Origin: a virus
IMG/VR virus record: IMGVR_UViG_3300023091_000015
Location: 1 to 28,606 of that record
Length of the DNA stretch: 28,606 nucleotides
Reading direction: 5' to 3' (one strand)
The position numbers were made by a program, and so were the translations under genes. Under the pieces are notes generated by a model that had not been told where the DNA came from, did not search any database, and worked only from the letters and a program-made list of their open reading frames with translations. Below are positions 1 to 7,594 of this stretch, in pieces. Each line of letters begins with the position of its first letter. Positions within the stretch are counted from its first letter, which is position 1.

Positions 1-849
1 ATATGATGTGATGTTTACACCACTGATATACAAACCACTGCTGAAGTTACCACTGCCATTGACGTCCAAAGTTGCCGCAGGATTGTTGGTACCGATACCA
101 ACCTGACCAATCTGTGCCTGATTGGAATTTCCCGTACCAGTATAAATACCATTGCCAAACAGTAGGTTGCCAATGTTAAACTGGCCACTATTGCTGTTGG
201 CGGTTCCGCGACCGATGGTGATACTGTTGCTAAAACCAGAAGTCTGCGTATAGTCACCAATTAAAATTGATGAATAACCTGAGGCGTTACAAACATTATC
301 CTGGTAAGCAGAATTACATCCAATCGCAATAACATTGTTTAATCCAGTGGTATTATTGCCAATTGCGGCCCCACCAGCGTTATTACCAATGAAAATGCTG
401 GAATTTGCATTTGTAGCATTAGCGCCAGCGTTATAACCCATGAAGTTACTAAAGGCTGAATTGTTGGCCAAAGAACCAGCATTATAACCCATGAAGTTGC
501 TGAAAAATGAATTGTTAGTCAAAGTACCAGCATTATTACCAATGAAGTTACTGAAAGCTGAATTGTTGGCTAAAGTACCAGCATTATTACCAATACAGTT
601 GCTGAAAGCTGAATTGTTGGCCAAAGCACCAGCGTTATTACCAAGGAAATTTGAACTCGACAATAGAATTTCGTTTTGCAGTGTGCTTGTCAACATCCCT
701 GAAAGCGATGTAATTTCGTTTTGCAGGAAATTACAACTGCTTGCCAATAGCCCTGAATAGACAACGTTTTGACCAGCGACGACCAATTGGCCACCCATTG
801 CGTTCATTAACTGGTTAGAGAGTCTTATCTGATCAAATGATTGAATCAT
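1..849 (-). CDS. Tail fibre protein, N-terminal 283 residues (runs off left edge)
   Basis: The frame is open from an ATG at 849 to base 1 with no stop, so the C-terminus lies outside the window. Residues 70-154 are five tandem 17-residue repeats of the type GNNAGTLANNSAFSNFI, resembling the repeated head strands of trimeric YadA-like adhesins. A Gly/Asn-rich stretch follows. Residues 249-270 contain GIGTNNPAATLDVNG, a motif common just before the distal part of phage fibres, often ones ending in a peptidase S74 self-cleaving chaperone. Such a chaperone beyond the edge is an inference. The start is 6 bases after the stop of the 856-1935 gene, so the two are probably co-transcribed. No Shine-Dalgarno sequence is evident. 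The likely role is a trimeric host-contact fibre on the virion. Confidence 0.75.
   Translation of the reverse strand, partial: MIQSFDQIRLSNQLMNAMGGQLVVAGQNVVYSGLLASSCNFLQNEITSLSGMLTSTLQNEILLSSSNFLGNNAGALANNSAFSNCIGNNAGTLANNSAFSNFIGNNAGTLTNNSFFSNFMGYNAGSLANNSAFSNFMGYNAGANATNANSSIFIGNNAGGAAIGNNTTGLNNVIAIGCNSAYQDNVCNASGYSSILIGDYTQTSGFSNSITIGRGTANSNSGQFNIGNLLFGNGIYTGTGNSNQAQIGQVGIGTNNPAATLDVNGSGNFSSGLYISGVNITSY
388..642 (-). repeat. Five tandem 51-bp (17-aa) coding repeats in the fibre gene
   Basis: The period is 51 bases. The translated units are GNNAGALANNSAFSNCI, GNNAGTLANNSAFSNFI, GNNAGTLTNNSFFSNFM, GYNAGSLANNSAFSNFM and GYNAGANATNANSSIFI. The first four are nearly identical and the last has drifted. 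The unit keeps the reading frame, so gain or loss of copies would change fibre length without breaking the protein. Confidence 0.9.
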
Positions 850-855
850 AATTTA

Positions 856-1935
856 TTAAAAGTTGATTTGAGTATTAAGGATATATCCGCCATTCGACAA
901 ATAATCGGAAAATCCGATAATAAATCCACTTGTATTTACACTGGAAATAGCGTAGCTGTAAACATAATTGTCCACGTCATTTTGAAACGTACATGAAACT
1001 TCCAATGGTGGAGTGACAAAAGTCTGCCCGTATGAAATGGTTTGACTATTAATCCCGCTTATTAGTGTTGTTTTGAATGAGTACACATTGTTCTTTGTTA
1101 AAAATCCTGATGGATTAGCTGAAGAATAAAATTGACCTGTTTGTGCCGATGTTATAAAATCACCAGTGATATTTTGTCCACCAGTTGTAATTGGTTGTCC
1201 ACCAACGGTAAGAGACTGGGCGTTCCAGTCGCCCGATAATATTCTATTTTGCCAGTCAACAGAAGGAAGTGTATTGTTACCAATCAACCACTCATTATTA
1301 AGATTAATTCCATAGGGAAGAAAAGTGTTTTCAAGATTTCCACTAGTAACGCAACCTATCGGCAAACTAGAGTTACCATACATTGAAATAGTATTGACAA
1401 GATCGCCGCTTGCACTTAATAATTGTCCAGATGAAATGAAATTTCCTGTTTGTTCTGTTGTTATAAAGTTGCCAGTGTTTATGCCTATAACTCCACTGTA
1501 ACGATAAAACGTTATCAATGGAGGCATGTTTGGCGGCACACCATTGTTAAACATTAAAATTCCCGCCTCCGTGTCTACCGTCCAATCATTTACGCCAAAA
1601 GCAATTTGGGAATAAGTGCTATCGTAAAGTTTGTAATTGTAGCTTGTTCCATCACCCCAGTTGAATGGAATTGTATTTTGTAACAATGCGCCAGAAAAAG
1701 AGTTTGTGGTGCCAACTACAGCAGTTAGCGGATATTCCGTGACATATTGAACAATACCAGACGAACTTGTTGGAGCGGTATTTGGAATTTGGTTAGATTG
1801 TCCCCAAATTTGTGAATTAACCACGAACACACGTCCACGAATCGGTTCATTAAAGAACTGTCTTCCCGATTGAGTGTCGCCAAGGCCCATCCATTTTTTG
1901 AATAAAATGTCGGCAATTTGTGTGATACTGGGCAT
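856..1935 (-). CDS. Virion tail/fibre-associated protein, 359 aa
   Basis: No named family is recognised. The protein is rich in Gly, Ser, Thr, Asn and Tyr, with no membrane segment, as is usual for beta-rich tail proteins. Residues about 158-268 form a module closely matching residues 107-216 of the next upstream gene product (1937-4057). Both contain ENTFLPYG, LNNEWLIG, DWQNR, LSGDWN and TGGQNITGDFIT. The N-terminal 90 residues (MPSITQIADILFKKWMGLGD) are distinct and may be the attachment part. The C-terminus (YSYAISSVNTSGFIIGFSDY) resembles a small beta-sandwich, but this is a guess. The start lies 1 base from the neighbouring stop, and the fibre gene starts 6 bases after its own stop, so it sits in a tail operon. 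Confidence 0.7.
   Translation of the reverse strand: MPSITQIADILFKKWMGLGDTQSGRQFFNEPIRGRVFVVNSQIWGQSNQIPNTAPTSSSGIVQYVTEYPLTAVVGTTNSFSGALLQNTIPFNWGDGTSYNYKLYDSTYSQIAFGVNDWTVDTEAGILMFNNGVPPNMPPLITFYRYSGVIGINTGNFITTEQTGNFISSGQLLSASGDLVNTISMYGNSSLPIGCVTSGNLENTFLPYGINLNNEWLIGNNTLPSVDWQNRILSGDWNAQSLTVGGQPITTGGQNITGDFITSAQTGQFYSSANPSGFLTKNNVYSFKTTLISGINSQTISYGQTFVTPPLEVSCTFQNDVDNYVYSYAISSVNTSGFIIGFSDYLSNGGYILNTQINF
1132..1464 (-). repeat. Duplicated fibre module, copy A (paired with 3410-3739)
   Basis: This segment encodes residues 158-268 of the 359-aa protein. It matches 3410-3739 both in protein and over long runs of nearly identical DNA, for example around 1156-1191 against 3434-3468. The nucleotide identity suggests a recent duplication or gene conversion between the two tail genes. 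Confidence 0.85.
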
Positions 1936-1936
1936 A

Positions 1937-4057
1937 TTATACTTGTACTAAACTTATAGATGAAAAATTCTTATTACTACCGCTTGGAATTCCAACTCTA
2001 ATATACACGGGACCAGTCAATGAAACTGAACCAAACGTAATCAGTTTAACGGTACTTAAGCTTAAAGCAACTACCAAAGCTGAATCTCCATTGTTAGTTG
2101 GATTACCAACCCCAGGATAAGCAGAATTACCATTAATCCATCCAGCCGTTTGTCCTGAAACTTGTACGTACAACAAAAGATCACTGACGATGGCAGAACT
2201 TCCAAAATTATTTGCATTATTGAATGTTACTTGGACGTTTGAAGCGTTTGTAACTTGACCCATGTTAAACATGGCCCAACGATATCCCAAGTAGGTACCC
2301 GCTGGTAAATTGGTATAGTTTACTCCTGATGGAAGATAAATTCTATAGTCAACTGATGGAGGATATTGTAAAGCCCCATTAATCATTTGAAGTTCTTCAT
2401 TGCCGCTTATACTGATATTGTTGTTGTATAATGCATTAAATCCAATAGTAGGATACAATCCTGAACCAGCGGTTGTTCTTTGAGCCTGTTGATTGGAAAC
2501 TGTATCAACACGGACATTTGTTTGATTTGCAATGGAAAAAGATTGACCAGCGGAATTATATGCCGTCAAATTAATAGTCGCACCAGTTGTGTAGGCATTA
2601 TTGGCCGCCGTTAAAACTGTGGATAAAACTAAAGTTGTTCCACTTGCAGGTGCCCCTGTTGGAGCGACGTTAACTGTTGACAATTGAGAACAAGAGGCTT
2701 GGGCAATTGGATTTGCATAAAAAGCTCCAACCCCGCTTAATACATTGAAATTAATTAGAACTTGATCATTTGGGGCCAGTGAAATTACCCCATCAGTCAT
2801 GCGGGTTGTTGCCGTTCCCGTGTTAAAAGTATTCAAAACTGTTTTTGCTGTTTGAGAAAAATCACAATAACCAGTGATAATGTTTGTGGGTCCAGTCTGA
2901 GAATGAACTAATTGAGTTGTAAACATACCGCTGTTTAATGGTGAAATGGGACTAACTTGAGCATTCAAATAATACCAAAATCCAGCCTTACCAAATGTTC
3001 CACCCCAATAATCAGCATCAGTAGTAATAGTCAGGCCCGTATAATTACCGACATCATTTCCAGTAGTCAGAATATCCTGCCCCGTCAAAATTCCATTAAT
3101 GAAACCCGATAGTGTGCCCGCTGCGCCATTATAGAAACCCGTCGCATATCCCGTAAAACGGAAATTATTCACAACATTACTAACTAAAGTATTTGAGCCC
3201 TGCATGTATGCCGAGTAAGTTCTGCCCGTTAGCAAAAACGTTGATTGAGAAAGATTTAATGGTTTCGCAGGAGCCAATAGTCCCAAAATCAAATCAATCT
3301 GATCAAGGGCATCTTCGTGACGAAGACCAGCGGTGAGTCCCGCGGTCGAACCATTAGACTGAGAACCATAGTATCCCACAGTTGGTAGACCAATATTTTC
3401 TGGTGCGAAAATTCCCGTTTGTCCCGTTGTAATAAAATCACCAGTGATATTTTGTCCACCAGTTGTAACGGGCTGTCCACCAATTGTAAGAGACTGGACA
3501 TTCCAGTCACCCGACAATACTCTATTTTGCCAGTCAATAGAAGGAATTGTATCGTCGCCAATCAACCACTCATTATTAAGATCAATTCCATAGGGAAGAA
3601 AAGTATTTTCAATATTTCCGTTGGTAACACTCGTCGGTAAATTAGGGTAACAGTACTTTAAAAGGGTATTGACAAGACTGCCACTCGTACGTAACAATTG
3701 TCCATAGGAAATAAAATTTCCCGTGTCAACAGTGGTAATTACCCGATTACCACTTGAAAAAATTGCTCCACCGTAGATGTCAAATCCGTAAATATATGGT
3801 TTTCCATATGGAACAGGAGCAATATTACTCGTACCATAAAAATCTATAAGAAAGATATTTGAAGGATAACCAAATTGAAATCCCTGCTCGTAGAAATTAT
3901 TGGTAGAATCGTATAAGAACGTTCCAGCAGATGGGCTGCTGAGTCGAAAATATTGTAGCCCAGCAGCTTGACTGCCCTGTGTAACAACACTCAGGATATA
4001 TCCAGAGAGTTCTGGATTATTAATCTGCTTTAGCCGTACAAGACTTTCCTGTGACAT
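1937..4057 (-). CDS. Large tail/fibre virion protein, 706 aa
   Basis: No named family is recognised. The N-terminus SLVRLKQINNPELSGYI resembles the start of the collagen-like protein at 15379-17622 (SIRIRQLNQADLSGFI), suggesting a shared docking peptide on the virion. Residues 107-216 are the module shared with the 359-aa protein. Residues 228-270 (GSQSNGSTAG, then LRHEDALDQIDLILGLL) look like a short linker followed by a helix. The remainder is Gly/Ser/Thr/Asn-rich and probably beta-structured. The composition fits an extended tail or adhesin component. It is the largest gene of the left-hand tail block. An inverted repeat (4059-4081) stands directly before the start. Confidence 0.7.
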   Translation of the reverse strand: MSQESLVRLKQINNPELSGYILSVVTQGSQAAGLQYFRLSSPSAGTFLYDSTNNFYEQGFQFGYPSNIFLIDFYGTSNIAPVPYGKPYIYGFDIYGGAIFSSGNRVITTVDTGNFISYGQLLRTSGSLVNTLLKYCYPNLPTSVTNGNIENTFLPYGIDLNNEWLIGDDTIPSIDWQNRVLSGDWNVQSLTIGGQPVTTGGQNITGDFITTGQTGIFAPENIGLPTVGYYGSQSNGSTAGLTAGLRHEDALDQIDLILGLLAPAKPLNLSQSTFLLTGRTYSAYMQGSNTLVSNVVNNFRFTGYATGFYNGAAGTLSGFINGILTGQDILTTGNDVGNYTGLTITTDADYWGGTFGKAGFWYYLNAQVSPISPLNSGMFTTQLVHSQTGPTNIITGYCDFSQTAKTVLNTFNTGTATTRMTDGVISLAPNDQVLINFNVLSGVGAFYANPIAQASCSQLSTVNVAPTGAPASGTTLVLSTVLTAANNAYTTGATINLTAYNSAGQSFSIANQTNVRVDTVSNQQAQRTTAGSGLYPTIGFNALYNNNISISGNEELQMINGALQYPPSVDYRIYLPSGVNYTNLPAGTYLGYRWAMFNMGQVTNASNVQVTFNNANNFGSSAIVSDLLLYVQVSGQTAGWINGNSAYPGVGNPTNNGDSALVVALSLSTVKLITFGSVSLTGPVYIRVGIPSGSNKNFSSISLVQV
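3410..3739 (-). repeat. Duplicated fibre module, copy B
   Basis: This segment encodes residues 107-216 of the 706-aa protein and is the partner of 1132-1464. The shared protein landmarks are TGNFIS, GQLL, ENTFLPYG, NNEWLIG and GGQNITGDFIT. The sequences flanking the module differ completely between the two genes, which marks the module edges. Confidence 0.85.
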
Positions 4058-4058
4058 A

Positions 4059-4081
4059 CCATGAATTACACGCTTTCATGG
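4059..4081. promoter_or_regulatory. Inverted repeat before the 706-aa gene, containing GTGTAAT
   Basis: ccatgaa (4059-4065) pairs with ttcatgg (4075-4081) around a 9-base loop, directly before the ATG at 4057. No T-run follows, so it is not an obvious terminator. The GTGTAAT word (4065-4071, minus strand) overlaps the stem and loop. The hairpin could hide the start region in the mRNA, but only the symmetry is seen. Confidence 0.35.
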
Positions 4082-4087
4082 CAGTAG

Positions 4088-4438
4088 TTAACGTCCTTCG
4101 GACAAAACTTTCAGGGCGGCAGCTTGCATGGCATGATCAGCCCGCATTGTAACAGCCTGAGATACTGGTTTTCTCAAAAGAGAAACATAAGAACGGAAAT
4201 CAGCCATCAAACGATCCTTGATACGCGTTGTTTCGGCAACGATAATACTGCCTTTCATACGCGCCTCATGTTCAAGATCAACACGAGTCATGTTGTTCAA
4301 CCGTTCTTCGTAAACAGAGGCGTCAGTTGTACCGTAACGAGAAAGTTCATTGTTGCCAGCCCAAACTTGTTCCAAAGTAGTGGCTTCAAAATTTTCAACT
4401 TTGCCGTGACATTCTATTGCCTGTTTTTTTGCTTTCAT
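4088..4438 (-). CDS. Conserved-looking small helical protein, 116 aa
   Basis: No function is recognised. The sequence is charged and mostly helical: EQVWAGNNELSRYGTTDASV is followed by YEERLNNMTRVDLEHEARMKG and a long C-terminal helix ending at ALKVLSEGR. The pattern of an N-terminal ELSRYGT segment, then a YxxRLxxMxRxDLxxHA helix, resembles short uncharacterised proteins I recall from T4-like phages; that is memory, not a search result. It forms its own unit between the terminator at 4471-4497 and the tail genes, with only a 30-base gap to the 706-aa gene. TATAAT occurs just before the start on the minus strand and may be a -10 element. A role in tail or neck assembly is possible but unsupported. 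Confidence 0.65.
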   Translation of the reverse strand: MKAKKQAIECHGKVENFEATTLEQVWAGNNELSRYGTTDASVYEERLNNMTRVDLEHEARMKGSIIVAETTRIKDRLMADFRSYVSLLRKPVSQAVTMRADHAMQAAALKVLSEGR

Positions 4439-4470
4439 ATATTATTATATGGATTTTAGATATAAATAAT

Positions 4471-4497
4471 AAAAAACCTCACATTTCTGTGAGGTTT
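4471..4497 (-). terminator. Intrinsic terminator after the 156-aa gene
   Basis: A perfect 10-bp stem, aaacctcaca with tgtgaggttt, closes on loop tttc (4474-4497). On the minus strand it is followed by a T-run. It sits 17 bases after the stop of the 4514-4984 gene. The stem is also flanked by T-rich DNA on the plus strand, so it may work both ways. Confidence 0.85.
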
Positions 4498-4513
4498 ATT
4501 TTTCAAAACTTTT

Positions 4514-4984
4514 TTATTGGACGTTCCAGTGAGTACCGTCATTAAAGAAGAAACGGGTGGTTCCTGATATTACATTGAAACCATTTGTAATTATTCCTGT
4601 ATTAAAGAATTGATTTCCTGGACTAATACCTGTCACTTGCAATGTTCCACCCTTGTTTGTCATACAAATTTCTTGACCAACAGTTGTTGCAATATTTGGA
4701 AAATATCCAGTGTTTGCAGCAATACCGCTACTTACCACATAAGAATATCCGCCAACATTACCACTTACGCCACCAGTCAAAATTAGTGGGGGATTAATAT
4801 AACTACCAGCATTAATGATTCCTCCTCCAACAGTCAAAGCTCCAGAAACATTTTCGTTTGCACTAACATTTGCTGAGCCAAAAACGTCCAATGTAAATTG
4901 GGGGTTGTTATTATTAACACCCAACTGGCCCGACTGGGTTGCTGTTAAAGATACCGTTGATGTAAATTGAATTGTATCGCTCAT
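4514..4984 (-). CDS. Small fibre-like structural protein, 156 aa
   Basis: The N-terminal third contains QLGVNNNNPQFTLDVFGSAN, the same type of motif seen near residue 250 of the left-edge fibre (GIGTNNPAATLDV). It is followed by alternating NVSANENVSGALTVGGG strands typical of fibre shafts. The C-terminus ends TTRFFFNDGTHWNVQ, an aromatic strand resembling the end of small trimeric tail proteins. No catalytic motif is visible. It stands alone between two terminators, directly after the capsid gene, so it is probably transcribed at its own level. It could be a short tail fibre, a head fibre or a decoration component. Confidence 0.65.
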   Translation of the reverse strand: MSDTIQFTSTVSLTATQSGQLGVNNNNPQFTLDVFGSANVSANENVSGALTVGGGIINAGSYINPPLILTGGVSGNVGGYSYVVSSGIAANTGYFPNIATTVGQEICMTNKGGTLQVTGISPGNQFFNTGIITNGFNVISGTTRFFFNDGTHWNVQ

Positions 4985-4994
4985 ATTGACATAT

Positions 4995-5001
4995 ATTACA
5001 C
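4995..5001 (-). promoter_or_regulatory. GTGTAAT element, candidate phage promoter for the 156-aa gene
   Basis: The minus strand reads GTGTAATATATG ten bases before the ATG at 4984. The element lies between the capsid-gene terminator and this gene, where a new promoter is expected. The same word precedes the genes starting at 4057, 17622, 26736 and 26787. Confidence 0.35.
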
Positions 5002-5021
5002 AAGATTAAACTCATGTGAAT

Positions 5022-5046
5022 AAAAAAACCCCACATTTCTGTGGGG
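5022..5046 (-). terminator. Intrinsic terminator after the major capsid gene
   Basis: A 7-bp stem, ccccaca (5029-5035) with tgtgggg (5040-5046), closes on loop tttc. On the minus strand it is followed by seven Ts. It begins 21 bases after the capsid stop. The loop and inner stem (cacatttctgtg) are identical to those of the terminator at 4471-4497. Confidence 0.9.
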
Positions 5047-5067
5047 CTATGATTAGTAAAACTAATT

Positions 5068-6192
5068 TCAAACTACTATTCCAGCGACCGCGCGGGCATC
5101 CAAACAAACACGAGATTCATCAAGGAATCCGTAGAAGCCAACCTTCTCAACTCGGCTACCGTACATGTCATACTGACCATCAGGAATGACACTGAAAGTA
5201 CCACCCGATTCAGACTGACGAGCAACTGGGCGAAGGAAAGCACCGCGAGTATTGTCAATACCAACAGCAATCTGTTGTGTAGCAGGAGTAAAGGACCCAC
5301 CAGCGTTGTTATAGAACAAGCTGAACAACGCATTATACTTCTGATTGACACCGAATTCGATCAACTCGATCAAATTGACACCATAGATGTTCTGCAACCC
5401 AGCATTCTTGTAAATCTCATCTCGGAGATTCTCAGACAAGAACTGACCACGGATACCGCCGACGGCACTAGAATCAGATGATGAGGTATTGATTGGATTG
5501 TAAGCAAATGCACGGATAGCCTGCTTAATTTCAGGGGAAATATACATTTCCGTAATTCCGTTGGTGTAGGGCTGAACAGCCGTGTTACCAGAGTAGGATT
5601 CGTTGATCCGCTTGATACGAACCAAGAGAGCGTTCAAGTCAGCAAGCAAGAAATTTCCAGCAGATGTAGCGTTGATGATGTGGCCCAATTGACCATAAGC
5701 AACGTTGGCTGTCTTGGCTTCAGCAAGAGCTTTTAGAACAACGGCCCAACCGTTACGTTCCTGCTTAATCAAAACTTCGTTGACCATGCGTTCAATAGCC
5801 TTGGAAATGACATCCAAGCGGCTCTTGCGAGCATATTTTTTGTTGAAAGAAACACCAGAGTCAATGCGGTAGGAACCGAACTTGAGTTCCTTAACGCCTT
5901 CAATCTGTGAAGTTGGCATACCACCAGCCATGTTCTGAGACCAGACGGTAATGTAACCAGAGGTTTCATTGTAGAACAAATCCAATGGGATGGATGGGTC
6001 ACTATCCTCGTCATAAGGAACATCGTTGTAAATCTTGGAAACAGTACCAGCGGTCATCAAGACTTCATGGATGACTGGTCCAAGAAAAGCCGCAACAGCT
6101 TCGGTGGCCTGACGGGCGATTGAAGTGTCCTTTGAGGCGATGGCCTTAATCAATTCAACCTGCTCCTGAGTATTCTTTAGTTTGATTTGCAT
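5068..6192 (-). CDS. Major capsid protein, HK97-fold, 374 aa
   Basis: It is called from position and sequence character. It follows the prohead protease/scaffold and a small probable decoration gene, and is closed by a strong terminator, the classic order for a major capsid gene. The N-terminal 40 residues (QVELIKAIASKDTSIARQ) are helical, like an N-arm. SYRIDSGVSFNKKYARKSRL, then a long helix (DVISKAIERMVNEVLIKQER), fits the E-loop and spine-helix region. YNALFSLFYNNAGG and the C-terminal VEKVGFYGFLDESRVCLDAR fit the late strands of the A and P domains. Length is normal for the family. An AGGA sequence about 14 bases before the ATG supports the start. These domain assignments are inferred by eye. 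Confidence 0.85.
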   Translation of the reverse strand: MQIKLKNTQEQVELIKAIASKDTSIARQATEAVAAFLGPVIHEVLMTAGTVSKIYNDVPYDEDSDPSIPLDLFYNETSGYITVWSQNMAGGMPTSQIEGVKELKFGSYRIDSGVSFNKKYARKSRLDVISKAIERMVNEVLIKQERNGWAVVLKALAEAKTANVAYGQLGHIINATSAGNFLLADLNALLVRIKRINESYSGNTAVQPYTNGITEMYISPEIKQAIRAFAYNPINTSSSDSSAVGGIRGQFLSENLRDEIYKNAGLQNIYGVNLIELIEFGVNQKYNALFSLFYNNAGGSFTPATQQIAVGIDNTRGAFLRPVARQSESGGTFSVIPDGQYDMYGSRVEKVGFYGFLDESRVCLDARAVAGIVV

Positions 6193-6229
6193 AAATTATT
6201 TTTTCCTTTTGTGTTTTATTAAATACAGA

Positions 6230-6832
6230 TTATTGCAAGTTCAACCAGACAAGAGCGATAGCACTCTGATCGGAAGCGGTGAAAAGACCCGTACTATAAG
6301 CACCAGTCGTTCCCAAAAACTTACCAATAACAGTAGAACCAGAGGTTGCGATTTCACCGTTGTAACCCAAATAAGCAGGGGCACCCGCAGTAACAGGGAC
6401 ACTACCTGAGACACGGATACCGCTGTACATGAATGTACCACGAGTGACGAGAGGAACAACCTGACCAGAAATAACGACTTCCATTTCAGCAGCTTTGCGG
6501 GGGTTGTATTTGAGAGGCAATTGATTTTCATCCAATTCGCGAACATCAAACAACGTCATGCCGACAGGAATTGTTCCTGGGTTGGCGGCTGTTACGAAAG
6601 CAGTAGCACCATAACGTTGAGCAACAAAGTTGTTGACGCTAAATGAACCAAAGTTACCGAGCATCTGGATTGGCTCGTTGACTGAAGGAGTAAAACCAAT
6701 ACCAGTAATGGTACAGATAGTTCCTTTGTTTGCTAAAATAAGATAGTTTGAATCAATTACGTTACCTGAGTAGGCAAAGAAATTGAGAACATCTTTTTCA
6801 TCATAATCTCTGAATGGTCTTAGTGTTGGCAT
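6230..6832 (-). CDS. Probable capsid decoration/stabilisation protein, 200 aa
   Basis: It lies between the protease/scaffold gene and the capsid gene, where many phages keep the head decoration protein. The sequence starts MPTLRPFRDYDEKDVLNFFA and continues with a Gly-rich beta segment. GMTLFDVRELDENQLPLKYNPRKAAEMEV then precedes a second beta-barrel-like part (GQVVPLVTRGTFMYSG, and AYLGYNGEIATSGSTVIGKF). The C-terminal half (vtrGtf, then a Gly/Ala turn, then ..GkflG) resembles decoration proteins that cap the capsid at high copy. No catalytic residues or signal peptide are present. AGGA nine bases before the ATG supports the start. The function is inferred from context. Confidence 0.65.
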   Translation of the reverse strand: MPTLRPFRDYDEKDVLNFFAYSGNVIDSNYLILANKGTICTITGIGFTPSVNEPIQMLGNFGSFSVNNFVAQRYGATAFVTAANPGTIPVGMTLFDVRELDENQLPLKYNPRKAAEMEVVISGQVVPLVTRGTFMYSGIRVSGSVPVTAGAPAYLGYNGEIATSGSTVIGKFLGTTGAYSTGLFTASDQSAIALVWLNLQ

Positions 6833-6862
6833 AGTTTTATCCTAAAATTTGTTTTGTTTGTA

Positions 6863-7594
6863 TTATCGGTTGACGATAATGTTTTCGTGTGCAAAAGCTT
6901 GAGCGGCAAGCTGCCTCAATGTTGGTTTCTCGGAAGCTCCACCATTTGGTAGACCGCCCTTGGAAGTATCGGCATCATCCAAAGCATTTTCAACGGCGGC
7001 AATTGCTTCGGCGGCTTTGGCGGCTTTGGCATCCTTCTTTTTCTTTTTGGCTTCGGCGTCATTGCCCATGTCATCAGCATCGGCATCCTGGTCTTTGTCA
7101 TCTTTTCCGTCTTTGCCGTCTTTGCCGTCTTTTCCGTCTTTGCCGTCATCTTTCTTGGGAGCAGCTTTCTTGGCATAGCCCTTCAAAATAACTTTTGCTT
7201 TGGAGAACCACTTCTCAAAGGAGGCATCATCCTTCAAGTCTTTGATTTCTTCAACCAAAGCTTCACGAACGTCGTCAGAAAGATCGAAACTTGCAACTAC
7301 TTGAGTCATGCGGGCATTGAACTTATCAACAGCTTCGCGGTTTGCCTTTTCTTTCGCAAGAGAATCAAGTTGCTTTTTAACTTCGGTCATTTCCCCCTGA
7401 ACCTTGATAAGATTCGCTATAGCTTCTTGCGACTGACGAGTCGCTTCTGCAACTTGAGTATTAAGTGCATCCTTTTGAATTTCCCACGTCTTGCTACTTT
7501 TGGTAAGCTCGGACTCAATAAACTCGGCGACAACGGACGCATTAGCCTGCTTCAAATTTTCATCAGTGATGTCTTTGATGGACGTGAATTTCAT
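6863..7594 (-). CDS. Possible nested scaffold protein from an internal start, 243 aa
   Basis: An in-frame ATG at 7594 (MKFTSIKDITDENL) coincides with the beginning of the scaffold domain. It is preceded by AAGAAAGAAGA (7604-7614), a purine-rich sequence at Shine-Dalgarno distance that is better than any in front of the long form. Making the scaffold separately from within a protease gene is known in lambda (C and Nu3). Here the internal start is inferred from sequence only. Confidence 0.4.
   Translation of the reverse strand: MKFTSIKDITDENLKQANASVVAEFIESELTKSSKTWEIQKDALNTQVAEATRQSQEAIANLIKVQGEMTEVKKQLDSLAKEKANREAVDKFNARMTQVVASFDLSDDVREALVEEIKDLKDDASFEKWFSKAKVILKGYAKKAAPKKDDGKDGKDGKDGKDGKDDKDQDADADDMGNDAEAKKKKKDAKAAKAAEAIAAVENALDDADTSKGGLPNGGASEKPTLRQLAAQAFAHENIIVNR

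Noticed and set aside
491-760. Plus-strand ORF of 89 aa with KLLKNELLVKVPALLP repeats
   Set aside because: It is the antisense shadow of the fibre repeats on the minus strand; its periodicity comes from the 51-bp units.
1-849. Diversity-generating retroelement acting on the fibre gene
   Set aside because: No reverse transcriptase and no adenine-biased template copy is seen in the window; the repeats are ordinary in-frame tandem units.
4461-4468. TATAAATA, identical to the T4 late promoter core, on the plus strand
   Set aside because: It points away from the minus-strand genes and no plus-strand gene follows; A/T-rich spacer DNA makes it likely by chance.
6889-7191. Long ORFs opposite and alongside the scaffold tail
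   Set aside because: They arise from the 9-bp GKD repeat and give low-complexity His/Arg/Leu or Ser-rich proteins.
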